NCBI GenBank assembly: GCA_001566295.1
Contig: KQ964254.1
Location: forward strand, 620,001 to 684,000
DNA length: 64,000 nt
Direction: 5' to 3'
Origin: Microdochium bolleyi
Lineage: Eukaryota; Ascomycota; Sordariomycetes; Xylariales; Microdochiaceae
Every line of letters starts with the position of its first letter. Position 1 is the stretch's first letter. Both the position numbers and the translations under genes were made by a program. The notes under the pieces were generated by a model. It saw only the letters and a list, made by a program, of their open reading frames with translations, had not been told where the DNA came from and did not search any database. Positions 45,201-57,031 of the stretch are shown here, piece by piece.

Positions 45201-48200
45201 GCGTTCTAAAGTTTAGCTGCCGCAGCGCTGGGCTCCGCGATCCATCCGGGCACAGCATCCGGCCCAGGGGCTAGCGAGAGCTAGCCATGCGCGTCTTACA
45301 CCCAAGACACGATTCGTAGCGTGTCTCGCTCTCTTGATCTGTCTTTGTTGGAGAGCTGTGAGCGCTCGCTAGTGCCGCGATTTCGGGGGGAAATAGAGTT
45401 TGATGAGCTCTTTGGCGAGGGGAGCGCGCCTGATGGTACTGTATAATCAGCCAGCCCTCTTGTCAAGGATCAGTGATCGGGGTGCGGGGCAATGGTTGGC
45501 GTGCTCGAGGCAAAGTGCGGAGTAACACGGGAGGACATGGTCGGCTCCTACGCCGAGAACGCGACGTGATCGCGTTTCGGATAGTGCGTGCAGCTGGCAG
45601 CTTCATGAAAGGTGTAAGAGCTACGATTGGAACGCGGAAGACCTGCTGCGGACGCAGGCTGGCCTGCCTGCAAGCCTGCATGTAGTAAGGTCTGCTACGA
45701 TGGGTCAATGGGAGGTTCGGTAGCGACTCGAGGCCAGCATACAGGATTCGTACAACTCTCCAAAGAAGCATACCTGTTGCCCACATCGATACAGGAGACG
45801 AAATCTTTTGTGCCTGCTGCACCTCGCTTGCGTGCCCATATGCCTGCAGTTTAGGAGACACGGCCTCTTGGACGTACCCCGTGCAAAACCGCAACCGACA
45901 AGACCACCACCGGTCGGCACTCGTGCTGGTTATCCGTTTCGATGTCCTCCCTGCTCCAGCCGCACGCTTTGTCTCGCTCGTGTAAAGTGCTTTGGTCTAA
46001 TGTCGGGTCTCTAGTTCGAAATACGTCTTGCGCGCTTGCAACGGACATATCGACTGTTCTTCCAGGATGAAACATGGAACAGGAGTCTGTTGGGCGCTGA
46101 AATGTCCGAATAGCAGAGAGTAGACTCTAGATGTCAGGCCGCGTACGCAGTGCGACTTAGCACACCCGGGACTCTTCCATACGGCCGGCCTTGAGCATCG
46201 CACCACGGGTCTGATAGACTGTTCCCGTTGCAGCCGGATCTCTACAAGACATCTCGGACCTGTACGGTCCCGGCAGCCCGGTGGCGTGGCTGATCCTTAT
46301 CGTCTTGTTCAGCATCACGCCACGTGTTGACCTCCGAAACCAAGAAGGAAGTTCCTGGCACCCTCCCAGGGTCACGCGCGACGTCATGGGATATTGGGCG
46401 TCTCTGAGCCGTGGTCAACGATGGATACATTCACCTATCCTCCCTCTGTGGCCTGGACGAGGCCTCGGAGATCCTGATATGCATGCATCACTCAGCCTAA
46501 CCCTCAGAGAGACACAGCTGCGACAGGATCACCAGCGCCCACGGTCCTCTGCATCAGTCGGTTGAATGTGGCCAGACAAGGAAGATGATCGTAGCCACGA
46601 GGTCTATGGCGATTCGCTGCACGTCCTACGTCCCTTGCGACCACTCTCATTGGGTGTTTGAAACTTGGACAGATGCTCCGAAACACATGCTGTCTAATGG
46701 ATCAAGGAAAAGCAAGAAACCGATCCCGGATGGGAAGGGAACCTCACCCCGTCGTCAACTGGGCTGTGCTTGCCAAGGCTGACTACACGGTCCTAACCTA
46801 CGACAATGGAGTTTGGTCCTCCCTCGCAGCTGTCTTTAGGGATCGTTATCATACAGCAAGACAGCTGGGTAACTCACATAGCTCGCTGGTCCGCGCAACG
46901 ACAGCCTGAAACAAGGCCAGTCCTTCTCACTGCTGCTAGGCGTAGCACCAATGCCTTGTTACGTCGTCAAGGACGTGCCGGGAGACGCGAGGAGAGTAAG
47001 GACAAGAAGACGGCGAGTACGCTTACCGAGTTCCTCGAAGGAGCCAGCGGCCAGCAATGAGTCGCCGAGGTCCCAGTCCGTTGGTGTCTGGCGTCTGCGC
47101 TGTCCACTTTGGCTGCTCCACGGGCAAGAGTATGTCCATAACAGTGGCACGCCAGAGGTGCTGTCGTACTCTCAGGTGATGTCTTCCGTAGTGGCGGTTG
47201 CTTCCAGCCAGGAGGATTGCAGCGCTGTGTGATGTACAAGTGATGTGCAAGGGGCGCAGCATTGTCGTGGTCCTCGTTTGGATCTGCCCTCAATCCGACT
47301 TCTTCCACATGCATGGTGCTGATCTGGTTGTGGAGCCAGACCGCGGTGGAGCCGGATGCGACTGCCAGGCGAACCTTATGACGGCATACCCCATCGTGGC
47401 TCGGCGACCCTGCCAGCCTCTGCCGAGTCACGCCGCCAGCACGTGCCTGCCCAAGCCCGAGCTAGCGATTGTTCCCCTCTGCTCGTCGAGTGCCGTCTGG
47501 GCCATCCTTCATGGCTGAGACTCGTGCGAAGGTTTGGCAGCCGTTGGAGTAGCTTCGCGGAGAATGACACACCTCGTTCGCGCGGTCGAGAGACGGAGGG
47601 ACGGAGGGACGGGGGAGTCTGGATGGGAAGCTGTGGGTGTGCTCATGCCACGATGCGGGTGCGAGCAACGCCGGATGCAACCTCGGGATGGCAAAATGGA
47701 AAATTGGCATAACTCTGTTATGGCCCACGGCATTTTCAGGTCGCACCTTCCGCATGGCAGCCAGAGAATCCCGGAAGACGCGGAAGGAGCAAGCGCCGAG
47801 GAGAGGCTGCCACTTCCCCGATCCGCCGCGCACAACGAGATGACCATCTCTCTCTCTCTATCTTGTCAATTGCAGCACAAGCCGCAGCATGCCTCCAGAT
47901 TCCAACTCATACGACGAGACTGCAGGCCATTCAAAACACGGCTTCCTGCCGCAGACGACAGCAGACGACAGCAGCGCCACCACGTACGATGTCTGACAAG
48001 ACGATGCCTTGTCACAAGTTATGCGACGGGTTGTCGCACGGCGAGGGCTGCCTTTTAGTCATTGCAGCGGCGTAATGCGAACCCCAGGGGGGGCGAATCA
48101 CGACGGGGCCAGCTATCGAGACGGGAAGAATTAGCATGCATGCAGCGAGGTGCAGCAGGATGCAGGCGGATGCAGGATGATGCAGGACGAGGCCCTCGAG

Positions 48201-48811
48201 CGAGACAACCCCCGACAACCCTTGGGCAAGGGCCTCTCCCCCCGCACTTTTTGCCCCAGATCCGCGACGTCGGCGGGGCTGCCATTGGCCCATTGGGCGT
48301 GTGCCGGCACAGCCCTAACCCAGGAGCTAAGGCGCTGTCAACGCCAACAGTCATTTGCGACCCTCTGAGCTCCAGCGCCGGTGCGGATTGGCCAGCGGGC
48401 GCTGCGCAGGGCCTGTCCCGGGCCCTCCCCCACGTCAGCCCACCACACGATCGTCGCCCGAAGCTTTTGCCGCCCGGGGCTGCCATTCGCTACAGCACTG
48501 CCTCTGCGGGGTCGGGCGGCGGCTGGCCTGGCTGGGGTCCTGGCCAGCAGCAAAACCATGGCTTCGTTGCCAGCCACAGAGTGCGACGCAATGCCACTCA
48601 CTGCCGTCCCTCTGCCCACCGGCGAGCCACTCGATTGGCCCGGGGAGGTGTCCGAGCACTGCCAGATGTCTCGGGGAGCACCCAAGGTGAGTGCTGAATC
48701 CCTGCCTGCTGTTGCTGCTCGGATCCCGGGAGAACACGGGCTGTCCTCCCCTGTGCTGCCTGCTGCTGCTGCTGCTCCTCCTCCTCCTCCTCCCCGTCCG
48801 CTCGCCTCGTC

Positions 48812-48818
48812 TATATAT
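48812..48818 (+). promoter_or_regulatory. TATA box of the microprotein gene
   Basis: TATATAT follows a (CTG)n(CTC)n pyrimidine tract. The sequence from about 48,840 to 48,964 is A/C-rich and contains no ATG, the usual form of a strongly expressed fungal leader. Confidence 0.65.
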
Positions 48819-48964
48819 CACGGCCACCCACCCCGAGTTCTAGCACTATCCCCCTCAACCCAACCTGCCTCACCCTGCTCACACCACCATCCAGTATCAT
48901 ACAACCAACCTCACCTACCAACAAACAACACACATACACCTTCCCACACGCTCTCCAAGTCATC

Positions 48965-49066
48965 ATGTCTCCCTACGCCACCTACTGCTGCAAGTGCGGT
49001 GACATGCTCGTCATCAGCACCACCTGCAGCTCCTGCAAGCACTCCCAGTGCACCACCTGCGGCTAA
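48965..49066 (+). CDS. 33-residue Cys-rich microprotein (zinc-ribbon-like)
   Basis: The first ATG after a TATA box and ATG-free leader opens a 33-codon frame that starts MSPYATYCCKCGD and ends CTTCG followed by TAA. It has seven Cys in the order CCxC, CxxC, CxxC, with 'KCGDMLVIS' and 'CSSCKHSQC' resembling the knuckles of a small zinc ribbon. There is no signal peptide, so it is probably cytosolic or nuclear and may bind a metal ion. Start context tcatcATGt has A at -3. A longer overlapping frame in another phase (48,381-49,382) reads through the TATA box and leader and is Pro/Ala-rich low-complexity, so I prefer the short gene. I do not recognise a named family. No intron is needed. Function unknown. 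Confidence 0.6.
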   Translation: MSPYATYCCKCGDMLVISTTCSSCKHSQCTTCG

Positions 49067-50122
49067 GGCGCCCGCCATCCAGAGAATCGACCGCGGCCAC
49101 CCGCTGCGTGTCGGCAGCCTCGTCCTACCTTTTCTACTTCTCATCGCCTACTCGACGCTCCACGAGCCTCGAGCAAACCTTGAACGGCTTTCTCGGCATG
49201 CACCGCAAAGTCTAATATCCAAATCTGCGACGACCCAAGTCCCAGGCACCATCGACTCGGCACGAGCAGTATCATCGCCTGCTGGATTGACTGGAGGGAA
49301 GCTTGTACGAGCCAGGATCACCACTACCCAGCGATATGAAATCAGGGTCCCGAAGTTGTTAAAAACAACGGCCAACCCTTGATCGTCCACAACGCATTCG
49401 GCAGACACGGCAGGATTTGCACGTCATCTCTCGACATCAGTCTGCCAGCGTCAAGAACTTGATTGTTGATGGCCCAAGCACTCGGATGGAACTCCGGTGG
49501 ACATGAACAGCATTCCGCCCGGGAACATGTGCGGGTTCAGGCTGGGCCGCTGTACTCTTCAGCCCGTCACACGTGTCTCGCGTGTGTGATATGGGATATA
49601 TCTGTACGATGGGAAAAACTGTCCGGGGACGTTTGCGACTACGGGCTTGTAATGTTTTTTAAGGCTTGAAATTCTCTGTAACGATTTTATGATGTATGCA
49701 AGCGAGGAAATGCCTTTGTTGGTCTGTTCTGTAGCAAGCAATAAGCAAAACCTTCGATTCAGTCATGGTGTTGTACGACCTCTGCTGCGTGGTGATACTG
49801 GTACCCAGGGACATGCCTGCGTGATCTCTCCGAGTTGGTGTTGCGAGATTGGATCGCACTTTCGTCCATTCTGTCCCCCAGTACATTCCGACTCCGGGTC
49901 GCGGGAGCATGAAAAAAATTGGACACGGCACCAAAGCCTGATCCTTTGCGCCTAGATTTATAGAAATGATCGGGGTACGGCCACTTGCTTACGATACATG
50001 GGCCGGTTATCTTCAGTTTAAAGCAAAGCAAAGCAAAGCAAAGAGTAGCGCTTCCGCTCCCCCACCCCCCCGCCTCCAAACAATCCTCCCAGCGAGAGAG
50101 AGAGGGGGACATGAAATGAAAA
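49067..50122. other. Convergent intergenic region, microprotein / metalloprotease
   Basis: It holds the 3' regions of two convergent genes and an (AAAGC)n repeat at about 50,020-50,043, probably in the protease 3' UTR. I see no further coding sequence. Confidence 0.5.
50020..50043. repeat. (AAAGC)5 pentanucleotide repeat
   Basis: Nearly five perfect tandem AAAGC units about 80 nt beyond the protease stop codon. Confidence 0.88.
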
Positions 50123-53100
50123 TCAGATGTAAACCCCAAACACAACCAACACGACCCACCCCAGCGCCATAGACACGAGGCCCGTCCCCTCCGCCGCACC
50201 ATCCCTCCCTACCATCACCCTCCCTGGCACCGCCGCGCCCGTGGAGCTGGTCTGGGGCCCGACGACGTTGGTGAAGGCCGCCTCGGCCAGCATGTCGGTC
50301 GGCTGGTCGCCCTTTGCGGCCTGGATCGTGAGCGGCCGATCTGGGCCGTCCCCCCCTCCCGCCACGGGCGTGGGGTTGGCCTGCAGCGCGACCGCGGCCG
50401 ACGAGTAAGCCGCGAGGAGCTTGGGGTCTATCGGCAGCGAGTTGGGCGTGAAGACGTCCTGGATCGCGACGGAGCAGTTGTTGAGCAGCATGTCGGCGAG
50501 GAGCGTGGCGGCTTTGCCGTCCTGCGAGGAGGAAGGGGCTTGCCGGCGGGCCAGCGGGGAGGAGTGTCTGGAGATGAGGCGGAGGGGCGCGTCGCAGTTC
50601 TTCTTCTGCCGGAACTTGAGGAAGTGCGTGAACATGCGGGCGCGCTGGCCGTCGGTGAAGGCGGCCGTGTTGAAGGCGCCGCGGCCGGAGAGGTCGACAC
50701 CGCGGCATGAGGAGAACTTTAGATCGAGGGTTGTCAGTTAAAAGTGGTTACACTCCTTCGGCTGATCTCGGCGCGCTGGATTTCGAGCAAGTGGAAGAAA
50801 TGGGGAAGGAAAGCTCCCAGTGAGGAAACAGCGCGCAAAGAAGGAAACTCACGCTCATCCAGTTCTTGACCTGGAAGACGGTCTGGCGCCCGCACCGCCT
50901 CTGGAAGCAGCACTTGCCGCGGGCGCTGCCCTCGCCGTCGGCGATCTGGTTCGTGTCAGCCACGCCGTCGGTGCCGGCGCACCCGCCCTCGGAGACGTGC
51001 TTGAGGCCCATCCAGTGGCCGAACTCGTGCACCAGCGCGCTGCCGCCGCTGAGCGAGGGGTAGGTTCCCGGCTTCAGGGAGCAGGTCGACGGGTCGTCGG
51101 TGACGGGGTACGTCGTGTTGTCCGCGGTCGCGGGCGACAGCTGCGCCTGCTTGAGCACGATGCCGTCGTAGTCGAGGGGTCCGTTCTTGCCGGCGTTGGG
51201 GTAGAAGGCGTACTAATCGTTGCGAGATGGGGAGGACATGTTAGCTCTCTGTGTCTGACCGGATATTCCGTTCACCCGTTTCCTTCCCTGGGTATGTCTG
51301 TGATAAGTGCAAGTGAGCCAGAGAGACTTACACCACCCATGGTCCGCCCGGTCTTGGCCTCGGTCAGCTCGTCGACAATCCAGACCGTCAGCTCGTCGGC
51401 GCCGCCCCGGCGCGTGCCGCGCATGAACTTGCTGTTGCGCTGCGTGTTGGCGTCCGCCTGCGCGTACAGGTCGCCCTCGACGTAGCGGTGTTTCGAGAAG
51501 TCGGCGTCCACGCGCACGTCGTAGCTCGCGAGGGTGATCTCGATGCCGAGGTTGGCGACGATGGAGCGGAGGAATAATAGCTGTCAAGTTGCAGGTTGCT
51601 GTCAGACACTCGTTTTCTCCACCAAATGGCTTATCGAACAGGGAGAGCAGCATGCTTGGATCGTGTGCGGCCAGGCGACAGTGTCGTAGAGCTTGTCGTG
51701 CGATCCAGAAGGGGGGTTTAGTAGAAGATTGCAAGACGTACATTGCGGACCGCTCTCTGCCGGGCGGCGTTGAAGGGTGCGTCAGTCAGGTAGAAGCCTG
51801 GCGCCACGTGAACGAAATGCACGAGGATTTGGATTCTCGCGGGAGAGCAGCCGAAGGCGGCTGCCTTCCCCGATTCCCTCTTGTGTCTGCCGGATGTGCC
51901 CTTCGTGCTCGGACACTGAGGGAGCTGGAGGGGTTATTCTCGTCAGTAGCAGTCCAAATATATAGACTCATTGAGGAAATAGAACATGTGCGAATGTGAG
52001 GAGGGGATCCCCTTTCGGCTTCACATCAAAACCAACCAACATCCTTCCTCCTTTGTCACAAAGCCCCAAGATCGCATGGATGGGCGCGGGGAGCACATCA
52101 AGACTTACGGTCGGCGGCCTTGCGTTCCCGGAATCGTCCTCGGCGGCGAGCATGTTGCCGGCGGCGATCCACTGGGCGTAGATGTCGACCTCGTACGCGC
52201 CGGCGTCGCCAATCTCGGCCTTGTTGAGCTCGACGTGCGGGATGTCGGCTTCCTTCACGTCCTTGACCTCGACAAAGTCGGCGGCCACGGTGCTCGTGGC
52301 CTGCTGCGCGCCCTTGGCAGAGGTCTCGGTCAAGCCCGCGATGGCGGACGTGAAGGCGGCCGTGTTGATGTCGACGGACGCGGCCGGGGGCGGCGCGGGC
52401 GTGATGCTGGGCACCGTAGGGAGAGGTGGCAGGGAGACCGGTGTTGCTACTGTTGTTGCTGTTGTCGTGCCGCCTGCGGCTGTATTGGTAGGAGCAGCTG
52501 AACCGGTGACAGTGGCGATGGCGGTATCATCATTGGCCTCTGTGGTTGTGGGAGAAGGAGCCTGTGGGGTCGGGGTGTTATTACCACCGTCGTCAGCTTT
52601 GGTGGTCTGTGAGGAGGATGGGCCGGCAGTATCTGCCGGTGTAGAGGTCTTCGGGGTCGCCACTGTGCCAGCAGTGTCGTTGGGAGTTGCGCTTACTGCT
52701 GGTGTGGCGGACGTGCTGATCGGGTCACCTGCGGACGGCGGTGTCGATGACGGTGGTGGTGCATCTGTTGGTCCGATAATGTTAGGCGGTGAGTCTGAGA
52801 TGTTAGTAGTGGCCTTCCAGACTTATCACGAGGGAACCTCGCATCGTCCATGTACGTCGAGGAGTAACGAGTGGTCATGTACCTTGAGAGATGGGAGTGC
52901 TGGGCACACCCGTGAGCACTTCCGTGGGCGTGGTTGTGGCCGTGGGCGCAGGCGTAGGTGCAGGCGTTGGCGTGTCATTCTCACCAGGTGTTGGAGTCGG
53001 CGTCGGCGTGCCTCCCACGACATCACTCGGTGTCGGCGTGCCTACGACGACATCAGTTGGTGTCGGTACCGCCGTGGGTGTCTGTACGACAGTACCGTCT

Positions 53101-53397
53101 GGTGTCCCCGGAGTCACCACCCCGATCGTCGGCGTGACAGTCGGATCTGTTCCGGGAGCCGGGGCCGTTGGCGTCGGCTCAGAGACAACCGGGTTGACTG
53201 TTCACTCCCTTCAGTGACCATCCGCTGGTATAACACCTTTCATCACAATTGGACTCCGGAAACATACCTGGCGGTGTGTCCACCGGGGGCGTGACGGCTG
53301 GGACTGTAGGGGTGTCGACGATGTTAGAGAGCCCCGAGTCCTGAGCCCGAGCCGCCAGGAGGCAGCTCGCCAGCAGCAGGGCGGCAGCTCGATGCAT
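50123..53397 (-). CDS. Secreted M43-type zinc metalloprotease with mucin-like region and probable GPI anchor
   Basis: Seven exons: 53268-53397, 52883-53197, 52109-52794, 51742-51924, 51332-51580, 50853-51212 and 50123-50716; all joins are in phase and give about 838 residues. A signal peptide (MHRAAALLLASCLLAARAQ) is followed by about 250 residues of Thr/Pro-rich text with TPTP-type repeats, likely O-glycosylated. The catalytic domain carries HEFGHWMGLKH (about 583-593; HExxHxxGxxH zinc site) and a Met-turn 'NWMS' near 640, as in pappalysin/MEP1-type M43 enzymes, with 'GGYAFYPNAG' upstream. After 'FTDGQRARM' a tail ends in a hydrophobic stretch (GLVSMALGWVVLVVFGVYI), as in GPI precursors. An HKRE dibasic site just before the domain core may be a Kex2 cut. 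The exon 3/4 acceptor is uncertain (51,924 or 51,915, both in phase). A role in wall or extracellular proteolysis is inferred. Confidence 0.85.
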
Positions 53398-54870
53398 GGT
53401 TCGGAGCTGGGAGATTCAGTAAGGCGGAGAATTGATCGACAAGATCTCGTGGAAGGAGCTCGAATTGTGTTCGCCAAACATGCAGATCGTCCACAAGGGA
53501 GGGAGCGGTCATGTATAAGAGCTGCACCTTTTGCAACTACCGATAGCTCACAAGCAAGTCGAGACAGCACGGTGGCTGAGCCATGCCCCATCCATCGTCA
53601 GGGTCCGCCTCAGCCAGAAAGTCAGTTTGTACAACATTGGGCGAGAAGTCGGAGGCAGCGTAGTTTGCACTACCAGAGGTTGGGGATGCTCCAGCTGCCC
53701 AACTTCGGAGCTCGATGCTGGCAGAGCTCCACGACACCCCGCATGCCGGTCCTGTCAAACTCGCAGGCATGAGAGGGCTGGATCTTGCCCTAAGCCTCTT
53801 GGAAAAGCCCTACTTCATGAACCAGCACGAATCAGGCCAGACGGCCACGTACGTCTCGCAAGGACACCGTCGTGCTAGTCGGGATTGGATCGACTGTAGG
53901 TCTTCGGGAAGCCAGCCGCACGGGACGCCCTAGGCAGCTTCGAGCCGCCGTAGGACTGGTCCTGGTGCCCTCTGCCGCAATCGGAGGGTTTTCAGCGACA
54001 ACGAAGGTTGCGTTCTTCTCACTTTGCCGCAGCGAGGGGGGCGTGGAGACTTGTCTCTCTCTCCACAGCCCGATCTCGACCAGCTCGGCATAAACTTAAA
54101 TGGGTAAGCTTAAGTGCCCTCGGGTAGGGTTCGATGAGCTCCGGCAGCGCGGAGAGCTCCAACGAGGCAGTCAACAAGTAGGTACTCTACAAGCAATGCA
54201 ATCCAGGTCTGTTCCACCATCTTGGTCTGCACCGTTCGACAGAGCCTGAGAACCTGTCAAGGAAAAAAACGCTGATTTCTGCAAATCCCAACAAAGGCAA
54301 CAGCAGTTATGAGACACACTGGTTGCAAAGACCCATCACGATGCTCGCTCCTCCACAGGCCAGCGCACTGGGACCACAAGCCAGCGCGCCAGCGCCACCA
54401 CCAGAATGCGGCTGAGAGCTTAAACAGTCCTTGGCAGCACAGCACAACAGAACACCTCTTGTCATTGGGCAGATTCTATATAAAGAAGCGAGACCAAGAA
54501 AGAGGCTGACCGCAAGTCCTTGGAGCGTTCAAGAGGCGGTCGAGGCCTCCCTCATCGACACTAATGCTGGTTCTTATCCCAAGGCGGCGGCGGGGTGGTC
54601 AGCATGCACTCTCGCAGAAGATGGGAGATCTTCCTCCGGCGGCTGGAGTCGGCCGAGGCCTCGAGCAGCAGTGTGTCTCAAGCAATGCCAGGCTTTGGGG
54701 GCCTCTGCACCGCATCGATTTGAGGAGCTCCACGACAATCAGCATCGCACACACGTAGATGAATGCATCCAGAAATTGGCTACGGCCATCACCAAATCAT
54801 CGAAAGGTCGTTGCAACAGGGGCATTGTGTGACTTTCGGTTCTTCAGATGAAGACGCCCGACGGGACCCC
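53398..54870. other. Intergenic region, protease promoter / regulator 3' end
   Basis: It lies upstream of the protease and downstream of the Zn2Cys6 gene, both on the minus strand. Open frames on both strands are short and unconvincing. No repeat of note is seen. Confidence 0.5.
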
Positions 54871-57031
54871 TCAATCCGACCGTGCAACCTCCTGCCACTG
54901 CCTGAGCGACCCGAGCAGGAACAGCTCCAGCGCTTTCCCGGTCTCGCCGCGGCCAAAGTAGCCCACCGTCTTGCTCCAAACGGGCGATCCCATCCCCTTG
55001 GCCGGGTCCGTCGCCGTGATGAGGTACCCGAACGACACGCCCATCGGGAACGGCGTGTTGTAGGCGCCGAACGTGCCCGCCTCGGGCTGGAAGAAGGCCT
55101 CCAGCGCCTCGGCGATGTGGTGGCAGTATGTATACGGGTCGTGCGGGTCCGTCGGTGGTGGTGGCGGAGTTGATGGAGCATCGCTGTTGTCATAGCCGTC
55201 GTTGTTAGACTTGCTGGTACCGCTTCTCTCCGATGCTGTCTGGGTTGTTGTCGCAGTGGTGGTGCTAGGCTGCGTGTTCCTATGCCGCTGGGCTAGTTCT
55301 TGCGCAACCTCGATGTGCGCGGGCGTGATATGGTCCGTCATCTCGGGTCTTTCGACACAATCGCCACCGCATCCTGCGTCACTTATCGTCGCTGCCGTCG
55401 TCATACCAGTGCTTCCGCCAGCCAGCCTCGGGCCCCGACCGGCCAGGAGTCGCAGCATGTGCATCGTGTTGTACAGGAACACGCAGCCCGTCCAATACAG
55501 CGTGAGGATTTGCGCATACACGAGCTCGTCCGTCGTCGGGTCCTTGTGCCCACGTGCCTGGAGCGCCTGGTACGCCTGGTGCGGTGCGTGCTCGCGCCAC
55601 CACGAGACCATGCCGGCCTCGACGCGGCGGCACGCCTCGAGAATGCTGAAGCACGAGGCCTGGTCCCAGCTCGTCACCTCAGCTGCGTTGCAGTCGTCGT
55701 GGTTGCTTTGGGCTGTTGCGGTACGTGTTTCAGGACTTGCGCGGCTGTTGTCGGCAGAAGCGGTAGATGTAGACCCTGAGCTCGCTTTCGAGACCGCCCG
55801 GGCGAGCAGTGAGGCCTTGAGCTTGTCGTAGTCTTCGAGCAGTGGCGGGATCCGGACCATGACATCAATGAGCAGGTCTCGTGACGTCTTCGGGTGTATG
55901 GACCACGGCTCTGTGCGCCAGATCTGGTCGTTGAGGAACGTGCGCTTGCGAGCTGTGCAGGCCGTGATCATCTATCAGGTAGTAGTGTCAGCATGATTTC
56001 TCCGCAGCGAGATCTGGGAGACCGCTAGAAGGGCGCGTACGATCCGGTGGGAGGGGATAGGCGCCCAAAACTCACCAGCTGCAGCCGTCCGTCCACGAAT
56101 ATCTGATGGTCGTGGCCGTCGGCATACGCCGCTGCTGGCCTGGACGTCAAGAGAGCCACTTCTCCTAGGTTGTGCCCGTGCCAGCTTCGGACTTGGGAGA
56201 TGCCCTTCTGCCTTCCTGCTTCGGCACCGTACAGAACCTGCGATTGTATGTCAGCTTGGCCATGCATGAAGAAAGGGCAAAGACAATGCCTCACCTCGTA
56301 CGCGGCCAATGACCTTGCTGCAACAATCAGCGCAGCAAAGTTGCCACTGTGGATAGTCTGCAGGTGCTGCCTGACCTCCATGATCGCCTCAACATACATC
56401 TTTAGTCCCAGCTCCATCAGCTCAGGCCTCCCATCTCGACGACCGACCCCACTAAGCGTCGTGGCGGCCACGCTCTTGCGCAGGGTCGTGTACTCGCAGC
56501 ACAGCCTGTACGCAATGAAGACCCAGCTGTTGAGCGGGTATCGGGCCTGGCACTCCGGTGAGGGCTTCCCTTGGGGGAGGAGGACGTCCCAGACCAGCTG
56601 GTAGTAGCGATCCTGGTAAGCTGGATCGTCGAGGTGCTGGGGCAGTCGTGTCAGGTCCAAGTCTGGGCTGAGCGCCCGGGCCTTCGCCGACAGTGAGAGT
56701 TGCGACATCGCGTCTTCGCCATTGTTGGCGATGCTGGAAGTGCTGGTTGGTGCTGCTGGCGGCCCCTTGACAAAGTTGCGGTACTCGTCGTACTGGCACT
56801 CGACACCGGCTTTCCTGCATCGTGCACAGGCAGGATGGGCTAGATCGCACTGTTGCAGGACGTCAATCTTTGTCGTGAGCCACGCGCAATACTCCTCGAG
56901 GTCGTCCTCTGGGGCCTCGGTGGGAGCTGGGTTTGCCATGATCGGCCAGAAGATTGCAAATATGCACTGACCCCTTTCTTCCTTCGCCGGCACGGACGAC
57001 AGCCCCGGGACCGACCCGGGATACCGACCAT
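54871..57031 (-). CDS. Zn2Cys6 fungal-type transcription factor
   Basis: Four exons (56972-57031, 56295-56849, 56076-56237, 54871-55971), all phase 0, give 625 residues. The first intron (122 nt, donor GTCAGT) splits the binuclear zinc cluster between its second and third cysteines; splicing restores C11-x2-C14-x6-C21-x6-C28-x2-C31-x6-C38 ('CRPCRRRKKG|CDLAHPACARCRKAGVEC'). Without it, neither exon has a full DNA-binding domain. The rest is the fungal-specific regulatory region: 'DRYYQLVWDVLLPQ', 'WVFIAYRLCCEYTTLRKSVAATTL', 'GVGRRDGRPELMELGLKMYVEAI', 'LTLYWTGCVFLYNTMHML' and a C-terminal 'YTYCHHIAEALEAFFQPEAGTFGAYNTPFPMGV'. Such factors bind CGG-based sites in the nucleus and often regulate nearby genes; candidates here are the flanking protease and esterase, but this is positional inference. 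A (CT)13 tract lies in its leader. Confidence 0.92.
56850..56971 (-). other. Intron inside the zinc-cluster coding sequence
   Basis: 122 nt, GTCAGT donor and GCAACAG acceptor on the minus strand, phase 0. The exact C-x6-C spacing after splicing is strong evidence for both sites. Confidence 0.88.

Larger units (their letters stand above)
38026..48964. other. 10.9-kb region without a recognisable gene
   Basis: The left about 1.2 kb is the upstream region of the disordered-protein gene; on the minus strand 39,230-38,750 is a pyrimidine-rich tract that looks like a transcribed leader. The rest contains only short overlapping open frames with random composition. GC content stays similar to the neighbours, so it is not an obvious RIP-mutated repeat block. 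Small repeats: a tandem 20-mer with a hairpin at 42,163-42,213, a CA tract near 45,135-45,153, GGAC-type repeats at 47,596-47,612, and GATGCAGG-type imperfect repeats at 48,150-48,190. The right end is the promoter of the microprotein gene. I found no tRNA, transposase or LTR. Confidence 0.5.

Noticed and set aside
47534..48697. Plus-strand frames of 174 and 211 codons
   Set aside because: No motif, repetitive GATGCAGG-type DNA, overlapping frames on the other strand.
48381..49382. 333-codon plus-strand frame overlapping the microprotein
   Set aside because: It reads through the TATA box, CTG/CTC repeats and the leader, giving Pro/Ala/Ser-rich text without motifs.
52182..53294. 370-codon plus-strand frame with Val/Gly repeats
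   Set aside because: It is the antisense image of the protease Thr/Pro-rich exons.
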